From: Isoetes taiwanensis
Lineage: Eukaryota > Streptophyta > Lycopodiopsida > Isoetales > Isoetaceae
Length of the DNA stretch: 64,000 nucleotides
Assembly: GCA_021234155.1 (NCBI GenBank)
Contig: JAJEKV010000002.1
Location: 14,047,428 to 14,111,427 of the forward strand
Direction of reading: 5' to 3'
The notes under the pieces: model-generated
The model's database searches: none
Seen by the model: only the letters and a program-made list of their open reading frames with translations
What the model was told of the DNA's origin: nothing
Shown here: piece by piece, positions 33,251 through 45,468 of the stretch
Position numbering within the stretch: position 1 is the first letter of the stretch
Layout: every line of letters starts with the position of its first letter
Made by a program: the position numbers and the translations under genes

Positions 33251-35810
33251 TTTGCCTAGGGATCAAGACTTTCGATTTGAGAAAATAACTCTGGAATGCA
33301 TGCTTTTAAGTTGTTCCTTACCTCTTCTTTATTGCATGAAGTGTTATGGGCGTTGGATTACCTCATGTTGCATACGCCAATAACAATTCCTTCTGCATGA
33401 CATCATGGTAACAGAATTAATTTACAAAAGGAGTTCTGTGTTACCAAACAAAACGGTAATTTATAAGCTGATACCAAACAATGGCAAAAGAATGCAATGA
33501 ACATTTACAAAAAAAGGGAAAGAAAACATACAAGCCCAATGTAGGTCGAGAACTGTGTAAGTGAATTCAAATTGTAAACTGCGGGCAGAGCTGTTGGATT
33601 GGGTTTATGAAAATTTGGTGGCGGGTGATTTTCGACAGACTTGTTTGTCCGATCATCAAAGCTGTGCAGGCTGTGCCCCACAAGTTCTCGAAGTTAATAG
33701 CCGCATCATCTCTCATCTGTACTGGTCCGGTCTCTCTTCAACTCTCGCGGTTATAAAGACGAGTAGGGTTTAAATAAAAGCCATCTGACTACTTTCCAAC
33801 CACGCTACGCCACGTATAGAATCATAAGTTGGTAGGTATCCTCTTGGTATGAAATAATAAATTCAAACACCAGTTCGAAAAACTTTCTAAGCGTTACCAG
33901 ACAGTTTGCCACCTATAGATAATATGTATCGGATTTAACGTAGAACAAGACTCGGATATACTGGATTTTACACTAAACTATGTTATTTTGTACTGGAATT
34001 TTGCAGGCATCCAAAAATCTAAACTAGAAATTTCGAATTCCAACCGGAATTTTAAGGGCCTAACGCCCATTTTTTCGAAACCCTGTTCCATAGTCGTCAC
34101 AAAAATGGTTAGCCATTGTTGTTTGTGGTTGGGTTTAGTTGAGTTTTCGGACCTAGTACTTGTGAAGGTATATTCTCATTGATCTACTGGGAAGCTATTG
34201 TGGAGGAATACTTGCACAATTTATAGGTTGCCTCTAGCATGTTGGGCCATCATTACTTCTCATTTTGGCATCTTGTTGTTCTTTAGGTATTTGTGATTTC
34301 AGTTTGTAAATTTTGGAATTATGGCATTTTGAAATTTGTATGTCTAGCTTGTCCATCATCTCTATTTATCTAGTGCATTCCCAATTCCCAGTACTAGGAT
34401 TTGGGAATATTCACATGGATATGCCCTCTGAGAGCATCAAAGTACTGCACCTAAGCGTGGGATGGGGTCAAATGCTTAGGTGGGGTTTGACAACCATTGA
34501 ATGTAAATCCAATACAAGGTTGGCTCTAGAATAGAAGTAAGCTTAACTTAGAATGGAATCTTCGGAACATAGAGAAACGCATAGAAAGCAAGGAAAGGAT
34601 AAGGATGTTATATTAGCATCTAGCAGCATGTGCCACAAGATTGAAGGCCACAAAAAGGCATGCCTATATTCTACCTATGCCTTTCCATAGCTGGGAACCG
34701 AGATGCCAATGCCACAGTCTGTCACCTATAAGTACATGAAGGAACATGCTGGGGATTTGAACACCTTGTGCAATGTGCAACGCCAAGCAGCCTGGCCACC
34801 CTTAAAGTGCAGGGGCTATTCCCATGCATATGCAGATGCAGATGTAAGCACGCAATGATTTTCTCTTAGTTTTCCAAGTCTTTCTTCCACAAGACAATCA
34901 AAACACCATTTCACATATATTTTTCCTGCACAAAGGCTGAAAATTTTCACATATACTTTTCCTGCATTTTCAATCATAAAATATCTATGTCAAGTCAATG
35001 CAAAATGAACTAAATCATGCAACATCCTTTTCTCAACAGAAATTTGTTATAGCATGATTTGCTTGAAGACCATACATTTTTCTCTCGACAGTATATACCA
35101 GGGAATACAAAAGAAAAGAAAAATAAAGGCAGCTATTTAGTCAAAGGACTAGGGCTTAGAAATAAAACTACAAACCTGTATCACCTTAGGCAACTCTGTT
35201 GTAGCAGAAATGATGCATACTTCCCCGTTGAAGCCAAATCGCACCTCTGGAGTACAACCTTATTCCGTAAAGGAGTCTAAGACTTAAAAAACACTGTGAC
35301 TGGCCCAGACTCGCCCTCAGAAGCCACATACCCAAGGCTACATACCAGAATCAATCATCCCCAAGATAATCAAGCATCTCTTGCATAACACAAAATGCTA
35401 TTTTCGGCTTTGATTTATACAGTCTATCTGGCCCAAATTTGCCATGTAATGCAGTTACAGTTTTCTAAGAGCAGAAATATTTACCTTCTAAACGTGGCGA
35501 CCTCCATCAAACCATGGAATCGGGTTGCTCGACCACATCCATGCCACTCCAAGAATATAGGAAAAGAAAATATTTCTTTTTGTCCTAACCCCATACTAAA
35601 AAATATACAATACCCCGCTTTAACCATTAAAACCATATGTAATAAACGGCTAAAGATAGTTTTACTCGGAAGAGAAAATATCGTCCTCCGATATCCCCGC
35701 CAGCTCTGAACGGAATTCGTTTGGGGGTCCCCCATTCTACCGTACTGACACACACGAGGAGCGGCCCTGCATAAATCTAGGTCGTACGGTATCGCATCGC
35801 ATCTGAGCGT
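33251..35810. other. Upstream of the lipase and intergenic, no gene seen
   Basis: Contains the lipase promoter and leader region (first few hundred bases) and then AT-rich sequence. None of the open frames shows domain-like composition. A short CACATATA.TTTTCCTGCA repeat pair lies near 34915-34965. Confidence 0.6.
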
Positions 35811-35814
35811 CGTC

Positions 35815-36628
35815 CGTGGTATTCCCTGCCTCTGGTATCACCAAAAAAAGTACAAGGTTATCCCGTCTTCCGGAATCACCGACATGCGATCCCCACCTCC
35901 GGGTTCTCCAAGCCGTAGCTGGTAACGGTGCCAGATTCAGCCGCCATGATCCAACATCTGGAATTCCTATGTCCCGCGGAACTGATTCCCTGCTCCGAGA
36001 TCACACATATACGGTCGATATCGGCCATCCGATATCGGCCAGGTTATCCTCTCCTCTGGGATCCATGGGGCCTGGCTATTATCCTCTCCCGATATCGACC
36101 CTGGTGATCCCCACTTCCAAGATCATGTCCAAGGTAAGGTTTGATACCCGCCTCCAGAATCTCGCCCTGCAACGACGCCGTTATCCGCCATCGAGGTTGG
36201 TGATCCCCGTCTCTGAGATTCCGGTCAATGGTACGGTTGTGATCCCCTCCTCCGGGATTCCACCCCTGGCGACTTTGTTATCCGCCATTGTGATCCCTGT
36301 CTCTGGGATCCCCATCAGCGGGATCGCGTGATCCCGCCCTCTGGGATCCTACCTCTGTGATGACCTGCCAATATGCCATGCCATCAGCCACGCTGCGTGA
36401 TCCCGCCCCCCGAGATCTCGCATCCGTAGCTGACCTGGGCAAGATGCCGTCACACCATCAGCCATGGTGTTCTTGCATGATTCCGCCCTCCGAGATCCTG
36501 CGCCCGTAGCTGACCTGGACTTCACGCCATGCCATCGGCCACGGTGTTCCTGCGTGATCCAGTCCTCCGGGATCCCACGTCCATAGCTGACCTGAATGAT
36601 ATACCATGCCCTCGGGCACGATGTTCCA
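35815..36628. repeat. Minisatellite of degenerate GATCCC...GGGATC hairpins
   Basis: At least a dozen copies of the pattern GATCCC-N5..8-GGGATC(C), some imperfect, follow each other every 35-80 bp. The last four (from about 36328, 36397, 36475 and 36552) form a clear 77-80-bp tandem repeat with the linker CATCCGTAGCTGACCTG and a CCATGCCATC.GCCA.G block. The plus-strand frame at 35816-36331 is open only because the repeat lacks stops. Confidence 0.85.
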
Positions 36629-37104
36629 TCATCGTCAATCTTCACCATCAATAGGCGAGTCTGAAGCAATCGTGGCCATCCATATCCAACGTTTGGAATC
36701 CCCACATACCCCAACACATCTTTACTGTCCACGTGATGACATCACAGCCCGTTATTTGAATTAATTACTATGACGAGTAAAGACCGACTCTTCGCCATAC
36801 GCTATCCACTCATGCTGATACCGGAGGGTGGAAAAACCAACAGATTCAGTCGTACAACACCCAATGGGGAGTGGCCACGTACGTGGTGGGGATTCTAGAG
36901 GAAGTCCGAACTCTGCTCCTAGATTCCTTTGCCCTTTCTGACTGTCTTTGAGTGGAAAAGGCCAGATTGCTGCCAAGAATCCATGGGTGCATCATTGCTA
37001 TTGCATCCGGGTAATAGTTTAAGATAGAAATCTTCACAAACGCCATCAGAAATCCTGTTTTACTATATTTAAATCTTATTTTAACTCTTTACGTTGTTTT
37101 CCAG
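36629..37104. other. No gene seen
   Basis: Unique-looking AT-rich sequence between the minisatellite and the broken gene fragment. It contains no convincing frame, RNA or repeat. Confidence 0.5.
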
Positions 37105-38100
37105 ATGGAGGTGTCGATTAACTTGGAGATCAGCCTAAATACATCGATAAATGAGAATTGGAATGGACGTTTAGAAGAAAACTCTGCCTTCAAGTTGCCG
37201 GACTGGTTCAAAGACATCGTGAGATTGAATTTGACATCGAGATTCAATCCCCTTCCAAGAAAAGATTGAGGGCTGAAGCAAGAACCAAAGGGGTTTCCTT
37301 TGTTCGTTCTCCATTTAAAAAACCATCTGGTTCCGTCGATGGTGAGTGGGAAGGGGATCAAGCGGTGAAGAATAATGCAGATGATGGAGGAAAAGAGGTC
37401 ACTGGGGATGCGGACTAGGCGGTGATGGAGAATATAGAATTAAACAATGTGGATCCAAGTGAAGAAATTCCGAGCTTTGAGGGTTGTAAGGATTACAGGT
37501 ATGTTCAGCTCGCCCGAAAATGGCTTTGCCAAGTGGATGCTTGCACGAAAACTTATAGCAGGAAGGTGGAACTCGAGAATCACAGGTTCGGGGTGTATGA
37601 GATGTACAAAAAATTTAGGGTTCCAGATGCCCCAAACGGCATATACCCAAGAATCCAGCTAATATGAGGGTTAGGAAATATGGGAAGTTGCCATGCAGAG
37701 ATCCCTTGATCCAAACTTCAAATTCAGCCACAATCTCCAGAGAAAACTTCAGAGGGCAAGGGAAAGGCAGAAAGTATGGCAGATGATCAAATTGCCCTCG
37801 GCCTTCTTGATGCCACAACCCGGAATGAGTTTGTTAATCTCTAGATGCAGATAAAGGAGTCCCAGAAACTTGAATGCCAGGAAGACCGAATAATGGAGAT
37901 CAAGGCAAAGATCAGGAACTAGCATGGATACATCTTGACAGACCAGGATTTGTTTGGTGATTTGAGCTTGAAGCAGTGCCAATTGGATGAGGATGATATG
38001 AACGAGGAGATAGAGGCCAGCAAAGACAGGGAAGTTTAATTTCCCTCCAACCACATTGTGCATGAGGAAGAGGAGAGAGGAAGAGTCTTCCATTGCACAT
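37105..38100 (+). pseudogene. Broken gene fragment with a C2H2-like zinc-finger piece
   Basis: 37105-37418 reads MEVSINLEISLNTS then, after a frame jump, IEFDIEIQSPSKKRLRAEAR. 37422-37667 follows in another frame with WLCQVDACTKTYSRKVELENH. This is C-x4-C-x12-H of a C2H2 finger, but the second His is missing (HRFGVYEMYK). At 37760-38040, MADDQIALGLLDATTRNE and KQCQLDEDDMNEEIEASK look like a coiled-coil region with stops. I infer a decayed host-gene or transposon accessory fragment. No family is recognised. Confidence 0.45.
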
Positions 38101-39135
38101 GAATTGGCTACCACCGCCCAACAAGGTTAAATTGTTTTATTTGTATTAGGTAGACCCATATTTCTTTGATGTCGTGTTATCATATGAGAAAGCAGTTAGA
38201 ATGGATCGTTGGCAGTCAACTTTACTTTAAATTACCCAACTGTGGTCCAGAGTCCTCTCTTGAAGGTCCCAGCAAATCATCGAATGTAGAATTCCACATC
38301 TCTGAGGCAGAGGCCCTCAAATTCTCCACGATTCTAGGTGGCCTCCGAGGTGTGGAGTCTGAGACCGATGCCAACTGTTTAGGGTCTTATTTACTGTAAG
38401 TGTATTATCCTTCTATTTTTTGTATGTGCACAGTCAGCTAAATTCAGCGCCTCGGGGTCTTGCACACTCAACTAGAGCCCAAAAATGCTGTCACCACGTC
38501 TTCCTTCACCCTGGTGCTTTCGGTTTGTTCCTAAATGGTTCAAAACTAGGACTGTACAAGGCATATAAAGCAGTTTGTGAAGCTTATTCGTAGATCTCCA
38601 TTCGGTAAAGAGCACTGGAAAATCCATTTCTACTACATATAAGTTAATGCAAGGTTAGTCTAAAGAATGTGATTAATGTCAAGCTGTATATATTTATTTT
38701 AAGCAATGGACTGAAGGTTGACATGCTGATAGTATCAACATGATAAAACCATATATATGAAGATGACCATGCTCAAAGGTTTAAAAAAAAGGAAAAGGAG
38801 CCACGATAAACGCATGAGTATTTTTAATGACTCTAATGTTATGCATAATGGTTAAGTTCATCTTAACTATTTATGGCATGGTGAATCGGTCCAGTATTTT
38901 GGTGCCATGAAGAACAACGAAATAGGAGGTATGTTCAAACTAATCTACTCGAGGTCGGTTTGGCATAGCTGGCGGACTGAACATTATAAAAACTGAACAG
39001 GTACTTTGAATAGATTATGCAGGATAAAGTATGATCCACTGAACTTATCATTGTAATCGAGGCTTGAGCTAGTCAAGGAACTATTTGAGGAAGACCTATT
39101 TATATCTATAGTAAGTCATTTGAGATTGAAATGCT
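38101..39135. other. No gene seen
   Basis: AT-rich. A copia LTR would be expected somewhere upstream of 39135, but I could not delimit one by inverted TG...CA ends or by a second copy. Confidence 0.5.
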
Positions 39136-39159
39136 ATTGAAGGTTCCAGTGCTGAAGGT

Positions 39160-39910
39160 GGACAAACTGTCTCAACAACTTCTGGAGTTAGCTTGGACAG
39201 TGATGAAGAACTTAAGATTATGGAGGCCCAAGCAATAATCACATGCAAGGTTGGTTCAATTATCAAATTAAAATTAAGAGGTATGTCACCAGGAGATATG
39301 TGGCTTTATATGGAAAGAACTTATGAGGCCAAATCATCATCCCAGATAGATGTTTTAGAAAAACAGTTAAAGAGACTTAAACTGCATGACAAAGGTTATC
39401 TAACCGACTTGAGAAATTTGATGGAATAGTTGCAGATCTTGAAGGTGCAGGAGTATTCTAAATGAGCAGTATCAAATTTTGGCCATTGCAAGGCCTGTAT
39501 CAAATCACCAGTTAACCACACTTTTGAGAAATGTAGCACGCTCCAAGGAACATGCCATTCAAATGGTGAGAACTGAACTTGAGCAAGGAGCAATTGATGA
39601 TGATGACCAGGCAGCTGAGGTGCTGTACGCAGGGAAATCTAAAGGTAAGAAAGGAGGCAATTCTTACAATAACAAGGGTAAAGTTGGGCCATGTTACAAC
39701 TGTGACAATTATGGCCATTTGAAAAATGACTGCCTTAAGCTTGGAAAAGACTTGGTATGTTATAATTATGAAGGTAAGGGACATGTCTCTGCAAACTGCC
39801 CTAGTCCTGGAGGTGGTTCTGCTACAGGGAAAGGCAGAGGAAGATGGGGAGGAACCCGAAGGGGTTATAGCAACAGGGGCAGGGGTCTGAACGAGGAAAC
39901 CCAGCAATAA
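39160..39910 (+). pseudogene. copia gag with zinc knuckles
   Basis: The N-terminal part has KLRGMSPGDMWLYMERTYEA, like the copia gag AKE.W..L...Y motif, then a stop at 39427 and a frame change. The second frame holds a good CCHC knuckle, CYNCDNYGHLKNDC. A second, CYNYEGKGHVSANC, has its second Cys replaced by Tyr. A Gly/Arg-rich tail (GRGRWGGTRRG) follows. Gag binds and packages element RNA. Confidence 0.88.
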
Positions 39911-39939
39911 ACTTGACTCAAGAAGCCAAGACTGAAGAA

Positions 39940-41237
39940 GAACCAAATGAAGATGAAGAGGTACGTAATTCTGAGTTTTATACTCTCACACATAAGAAAA
40001 TTAATGATAAACTCATGATCATAGATTCAGGAGCTGAGAGGACAGTCTTGCTCCTCTAAAACGCTTAAAGACTACAAAAGAAGAGGTGGACATGTTCAAC
40101 TGGGAAATGGTGAACTGCAGGAGATTGAAGACAGTGGGATGCTTGAACTTTTTGACTTGGAAGGAAATATAGTTGAACTAAAGGATGTGCTATGTGTTCC
40201 TGGGCTAGTTAGGAATTTAATTTCCGTATGTCAGTTAGTGGACCTTGGATACAAGGTCGTCTTTGAAAGACTACGTTGTAATGTTTTCAATCGAAATAAA
40301 ATTATGTTTACTGGAAAATGTGTTGGGAATTTGTTTGGCTTGGATACTGATCATTATTTGCCAAGTTTAAATGTAGTTGCATGTCCTTCTTTCAAGACTT
40401 GGCATGAAAGACTGTGTCACGTGAATTTCAGAACAGTAAAACAACTCATTAAACAAGGTTTGTTAAATGCTCAAGATAACAATGTTGATGAACTTAAATG
40501 CGCAGGCTGTCTACTTGGCAAACACAATAGACTCCCTTTCAGAAAATCTTCAAAAAGAGCAAAAGGAATACTGGATCTAGTGCACACAGACCTGTGTGAT
40601 CCACTGAATGTCACTAGTATGACAGGAAAGAAATATTTCATGACTTTCATTGATGATTTTAACAGAAGAGCAAAGGTATACTGCCTAAGATCAAAGGATA
40701 CGGCTTTTGAAGAATTTAAACAGTATCTGAGTGAAGTTGAACTAGAAATGGGACGAAAAGTAAGGTGTCTACGCTCTGACAAGGGAGGAGAGTATCTTTC
40801 AAATGAATTCAAAGCTTAATGCAAAAATAAGAGCATCAAGAGACAATTGACCTGTAGATTTTCTCCTCAGCAAATGGGTTGCTGAGAGGAAAAACTGGAC
40901 AATTCTTAATGCTGTGAGGAGTATGCTTAAGTATGCAGGCCTTCCAAATTTCCTGTGGAACGAAGTAGTGAGAACAGCTGTTTATGTTCAAAATTTGATG
41001 CCAACATCAAGTACAAATGGAGCCATTCCCGAGATGCTTTGGAATGGTAAGACACCAAACTATATGAAAAATTAAAAAGCTATGGATATTTCGCTTTTGT
41101 ACATGTGCCAAAAGAACTATGAAAGAAGCTTGATGACAGAGCCTATATCTCATACGTGGTTGGATATGACGAGCAGTCAAAGGCATACAGACTTTATGAT
41201 CCAAAAAAGAAAAGAGTATTGATAAGCAGGGATGTAG
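39940..41237 (+). pseudogene. copia protease remnant and integrase
   Basis: MIIDSGAERTV (about 40015-40050) is the retropepsin active site (DSGA). After a break, the frame 40139-40819 gives the GAG-pre-integrase WHERLCHVNF and CAGCLLGKHNRLPF, then the integrase core HTDLCDPLN.., YFMTFIDDFNR and LRSDKGGEYLSNEF. This shows the first two acidic catalytic residues (HTD, S-D). The third block, ERKNWTILNAVRSMLKYAGLP, follows in another frame to about 40960. The integrase tail ends in GYDEQSKAYRLYDPKKK at the insertion point. Confidence 0.9.
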
Positions 41238-41259
41238 CACTACTAGAGAACGAGCTATT

Positions 41260-41735
41260 AACGACGTCGGTTTGCGACATACGGCAAACGTCGACGTCGC
41301 AAAATAATCGCGCGTTCTTTTTTTTTGAAGAACTGTGTCAGCAATATATTAAAAGAATGATAATGTTACAAAGCAAGTGAGGAGGAAGGAGAACTGCCCC
41401 AAAGAGACAGTGATACCTCGACACTCCACAACAACTGCAACTCATAATCGCGCGTTCTTAAAATGTCGCTAAGATTTTTTCACGACGTCGCATGTGTGAC
41501 GTGCCACGTCGCATTACAAACGTCCAAGCAGACGTCGCAATGGCCTACGTTGCAACAGCAACGCACCACGTCGGAATTGCAGCGCCGCCCGCCGCATGGG
41601 CAACACAGAACGTCGTTTATACAATGCGGCGTCGCGCGAAACGTCCGGCGTGGTTCATGCGACATCGCGTTGCATGTCTTGACGTGACACGTTGTATGTT
41701 CAACGTCGCCCGTAACACATGCGGCGTCGCGAGTT
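41260..41735. repeat. ACGTCGC-type subterminal array of the CACTA element
   Basis: Repeated GACGTCGC, ACGTCGCA and their complements in both orientations, interrupted by a small retroposon at 41304-41459. Such arrays are where CACTA transposases bind in well-studied elements. The same words occur at 1166-1304, 6926-7230 and 63840-64000. Confidence 0.8.
41304..41459 (-). mobile_element. 124-bp retroposon with 16-bp target-site duplication
   Basis: ATAATCGCGCGTTCTT is repeated exactly at 41304-41319 and 41444-41459. The 124 bp between start with a T-run (poly(A) on the minus strand) followed by GAAGAACTGTGTCAGC. This is a severely 5'-truncated LINE-type or SINE-type insertion, and it is younger than the CACTA element that holds it. 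Confidence 0.9.
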
Positions 41736-41759
41736 TACCCGATCATGGAGATGATGTGA

Positions 41760-42440
41760 AGAAGATTATTGAACAACGGCCTTGGTTACAAGAGCATTCA
41801 AGCATGTCCAAATGATTGCATGATCTTCTATCCCCCTGAGACATTTAGCAAAACTACGCATTGTATGGTGTGCAATGCTTCTAGGTACAAAAATGATATG
41901 CAAGGTAAGAACGTACCTGAGAAGATGGTTCGCCATTTCCCATTGCTTCCAAGGCTGAAGTTGATGTTTCGGTGCAAATCATTAGCTAGCCTCATGGACT
42001 TCCACGGCGACAAATGCATCTACGATGACATATCGACTTCAAGTGATAGTGTTGCATAGAAGCATGTAGATAAGACATGGCCTGAATTTGGGAATGAACC
42101 ACGCAATGTTCGCTTGGGGTTGGCTACCGATGGAGTGAACCCTTGGAAGGCAGTCCACATCATGGTCTACATGGCCTGTATTGCTAGTAAACTACAATAT
42201 ACCTCCATGGTTACTAATGAAGAGCGGGCATATCATATTGCCCTTATTGATTCATGGGAAAAAGAAACCAAGCAACTTGGATGTATACCTCAAGATCGTG
42301 GTGGATGATGGATCCTCCTTGATGATCTCAAAACCCTTCGCACCCCAACTGGTTTCATGCACTCCTTACACGGAGCATTATTATCATGCTTTATTATCAT
42401 TACTATTATGTAGATCAAAATCAAGAAGCTTTGTCTTTTA
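41760..42440 (+). pseudogene. CACTA transposase (Tnp2 / Transposase_21) fragment
   Basis: Frame 1 reads GYKSIQACPNDCMIFYPPE, CMVCNASRYKND, VRHFPLLPRLKLMFRCKS and WPEFGNEPRNVRLGLATDG, including the C..C pairs and the LGLATDG motif with its catalytic-region Asp. After a frame change, VNYNIPPWLLMKSGHIILPL and NLDVYLKIVVD continue the family sequence (YN.PPW..MK......LLI.G......DVYL..L.D). The N-terminal and C-terminal thirds are missing or unrecognisable. It would cut and paste CACTA ends if intact. Confidence 0.9.
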
Positions 42441-42640
42441 ATTGTTGGTCTGAAAAAGAATGGACCAAAGGGTTCTCCTCTTGCATGGTTCAATGGTGCC
42501 AAACATGTCAATTGGGAGCACATCAATATAAAGAAGACAAGACTTATATTTGCTGAGAGATGACAATTTTCTTGGCAAGCTTCCATGCATATAAGTTTTG
42601 ACATGGTAATTGCTTTTTATAGTGATGTTTTGCAAAGTAC

Positions 42641-44872
42641 TTCTAAACGTAGCTATAGATAAAGGTGCAACACACCATAAACAAGCTGTCGAAGGTCATA
42701 CTAAACAACGTAATAAATACAATGCCTTCAGAGGGTCATACTAAACAACGTAATAAATACAATGCCTTCAGAAGGTTACATGGTGTTGTTCACAACACAT
42801 CTATAGCTACAACACATCTAGATTCATATACAACTAGCAAAAGAGAGTAACTATATGAGATTTAGTACACAACATCAACAACTCATAGACAGATTTAGGA
42901 CGCAACTCATAGGCATGGGCACTTGCAATCTGCACGTTCCCAAAATGATCCAATGACCCAATAGCTTAGAAGTTACTCTACGCAAATGCATAGGTTCCCA
43001 ACATTTACAGGTTCCCAAATTATGCCTCAAACCTTTACAAGCTCCCAAATTATGCCCAGCAACGCTGGGCACCGTTACTAGTTTGTTTATAAAAACCTGT
43101 GTTGTTGCCATCAAAATTTTAGCAGAAATTCAATGTGTGCCTTGATGCTTTCTGATAATGCTTAATGCCTGTTTATGACCGTTCAAGCTTGTTGGAGCAC
43201 CATCTGCATTTGTCTGCACTTAGTTGAAGTGTATGTGTTTATGAACAAAATTCTAAGAGAGAACGAAATTGTGAGTTCAACAACGCTTAGAAACACCTGC
43301 AAACAAAATGAGAAAACATTAGAACTCTAAACATAGAAACTAGAAGCAAATGCACTAAAAATCACCTGAAATAGAAGATCCAAAACACTGAAAAGTATGC
43401 ATGGCTTTTGATATGAATTGAACTTTTGGATGGGCAATAGTGGCATGCATTATTTTTCGCCATGTGGACACAAGACGATCTTGCCCATTAAATTCAAATC
43501 TTGGCTATTGAAGTTCAATTCTTTTATTTTGTTTGGACAGCAGTGTGATAGGGTTGTGTTGGACAGTGCCCAATGAGTGCATTTTCAAATATTTATTTGG
43601 GCCTTGGCACAAGTGTGATTTCGCCCTAAGCCCCGAACTTCATAATTGTTGTTGGTTATATATTTAACATTATATGGATGGTATGAATACATTTAGGTCT
43701 AAAAGTACCTTTAGGGTTCTGGATTAGGTTTAGGGCTTCAGGTTTTCTGTGGCGAGAGCGAGGCAGGCGCAGATAACCCGGCGAGCGAGCTTCCCTGCAC
43801 TTACGCCTGACTCATTCTCCACGATGATGGCATTCTGATTACGGTACTAAAGCAACTCTAGCTCTTTGTTGAATGTTTTGTTCCTTATCTAACAAGTGTA
43901 GTAATGGGTTATGCGCAGATCATAAACATTTACTAGAGCATGTAGCAAACGACTATTCCGGCAGTGGCTAATCCGAAAATACATGATAAAAAAATGTTCT
44001 GGATTTGCATGTTCCGGATCCGACAATGCCGAGGCGCTTGGCCCATAGCCACAAAGATGCTTTTAGTTTTTCATGTTTTTGAAAAACGAAATTGAAGAGG
44101 TGGTCGTTATGCCCTGTAATGGTGATTCCGGCCTGTTTAAGTGGGTTTCTTACCGTTATTGCTCAAGCTCAAAGCAGAAAAAATGCAGAGGTAAATGATT
44201 GTTCAAGAAAGCTTGCATAAATCTTGTATAAGGTTATGAATGAGTCCTTTGCCATAAAGGGGCTTATTCTAGTTACGTTTGCAGTAAGCTTGGTGCTTCA
44301 GGCTCAAACGAATACGGACCACTATGGTTTTGAATAAGGTATGATACACTATTTTATGCTTTATCAAAATGTGGTTGCTCAAGCCTCTGCCAAAAACAGA
44401 ATGCTTATTTGGCTTGTTTTATCCAAGGTTGTGCTATGTTAGATTTATAATATAACAATGAAGCAGTGCTATGCTGAAAAGGGCTTTTTACCTTAAAACA
44501 GCTTATGCAAATTCGAAAGATGTGGCGCTTTGTACTTAAACGGATTGTTGCTGGACTTTAGTTCTGCTGTAACAGAGCAATAATATGGATATTATGAGCG
44601 AATAACCAGGTTGGCCTTTCAATGTTTCACAGTTCTAAGTTTGGAAGTTTGGAAACATTGTATGATCTAAAATATGATGCTAAGGCTTGATTCGTTGTTT
44701 GTTATTCTTTATACATACGAATATAAACAGGTCAGAAAATGGTTGATGTACTAAACTAGCTTATGCTTTCATCATTTTTGGATTGCATGCTTAAATTATA
44801 TAGTTTTTCAAAGACCGGATGGTCTGAGGTTACTGTTATACCTTAACCAGGAAAATCTGGCAGCTTCATTAC
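42641..44872. other. No gene seen; short repeats only
   Basis: GGTCATACTAAACAACGTAA followed by TAAATACAATGCCTTCAGA is tandemly duplicated at about 42693-42775. GCCCAGC-AAC-GCTGGGC at 43054-43070 is a perfect 7-bp hairpin. AAATTATGCC and GGTTCCCAA words repeat between 42930 and 43060. The rest is AT-rich without conserved frames. Confidence 0.6.
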
Positions 44873-45001
44873 CTGGTATTCACAAGTCTGATACGTATCA
44901 ACAATGCCAAAAACCCTAAGCCTCTGTCCTTCATCTGTATTCAGAACATAGAACACAGATCCACAACTGATTGTATATATATCCCCAGCTTCCATGTTTT
45001 G
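44873..45001 (-). pseudogene. Isolated vicilin-like cupin exon
   Basis: A 43-codon exon is framed by an acceptor (TTCTCACAG at 45002-45010) and a donor (GTAATG from 44872). It encodes MEAGDIYTISCGSVFYVLNT then DEGQRLRVFG. This matches the GD.Y.IPAGS.FYL.NTDE.Q.LR...L.D segment of vicilin-type seed-storage or vicilin-like proteins. I found neither the preceding nor the following exon within several kilobases, so it is a relic or a transduplicated exon. Confidence 0.75.
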
Positions 45002-45468
45002 CTGTGAGAAGGTGGTGAGTTCGTTTATGCATAAAGTGTGTTTATGCATTTGTTCAGAAATGGAAATAAGGAATCGAGGAATCTTTTGAGTTTACGAGGT
45101 ATTTTCTTGCTTTATTTTCTTTTTGCTTCGTCCAGAGCATGAAGATTTCCTACATTGTTGTGTTATCTAAATATAATTTATGAGTGTCTTTATTTAGGTT
45201 TTTTTCCTTGTTGTACTAAATGAGTAACTTTTATATGTTTGCAGCACTTCAACTCTGTTGTATAAGCTTAACTGCAGCATCCGAAAATTGACTGAGTTAA
45301 ATGTGCAGGTCAAACACATCAAGCTTCTATTCTAGATGCCCAGAATTATTTATTCCATTTATAGGGAAGCATAAATCCTGTTCTTCATAATATCCTAGAA
45401 TAACTGGGGTTCGTTCTTGAGTTCTTGGAATTATTGGGGTTCAAATCCCCTTTCTCGGTTCTGCACTG

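Larger units (their letters stand above)
39135..41237 (+). mobile_element. Ty1/copia element, truncated by a CACTA insertion
   Basis: Plus-strand gag, zinc knuckles, protease remnant and integrase occur in the copia order (integrase before RT). The coding homology stops within the integrase C-terminal region at KRVLISRDV, exactly where CACTACTAGAGAA begins at 41238. The RT and RNase H are not found in the window, so the rest is deleted or beyond the CACTA element's undetermined right end. Confidence 0.88.
41238..42640 (+). mobile_element. CACTA/EnSpm transposon: left end, subterminal array, partial Tnp2
   Basis: The terminus CACTACTAGAGAA starts at 41238, inside the copia coding sequence; the preceding TAG is a possible 3-bp target duplication. 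ACGTCG-rich words fill 41260-41735. Transposase sequence follows from about 41760. The right terminus (..TAGTAGTG plus TAG) was not found, so the end given is the last visible transposase-like sequence. Confidence 0.85.

Noticed and set aside
35816-36331. 171-codon plus-strand frame
   Set aside because: It is open because the GATCCC minisatellite lacks stops in that frame. The repetitive peptide has no domain.
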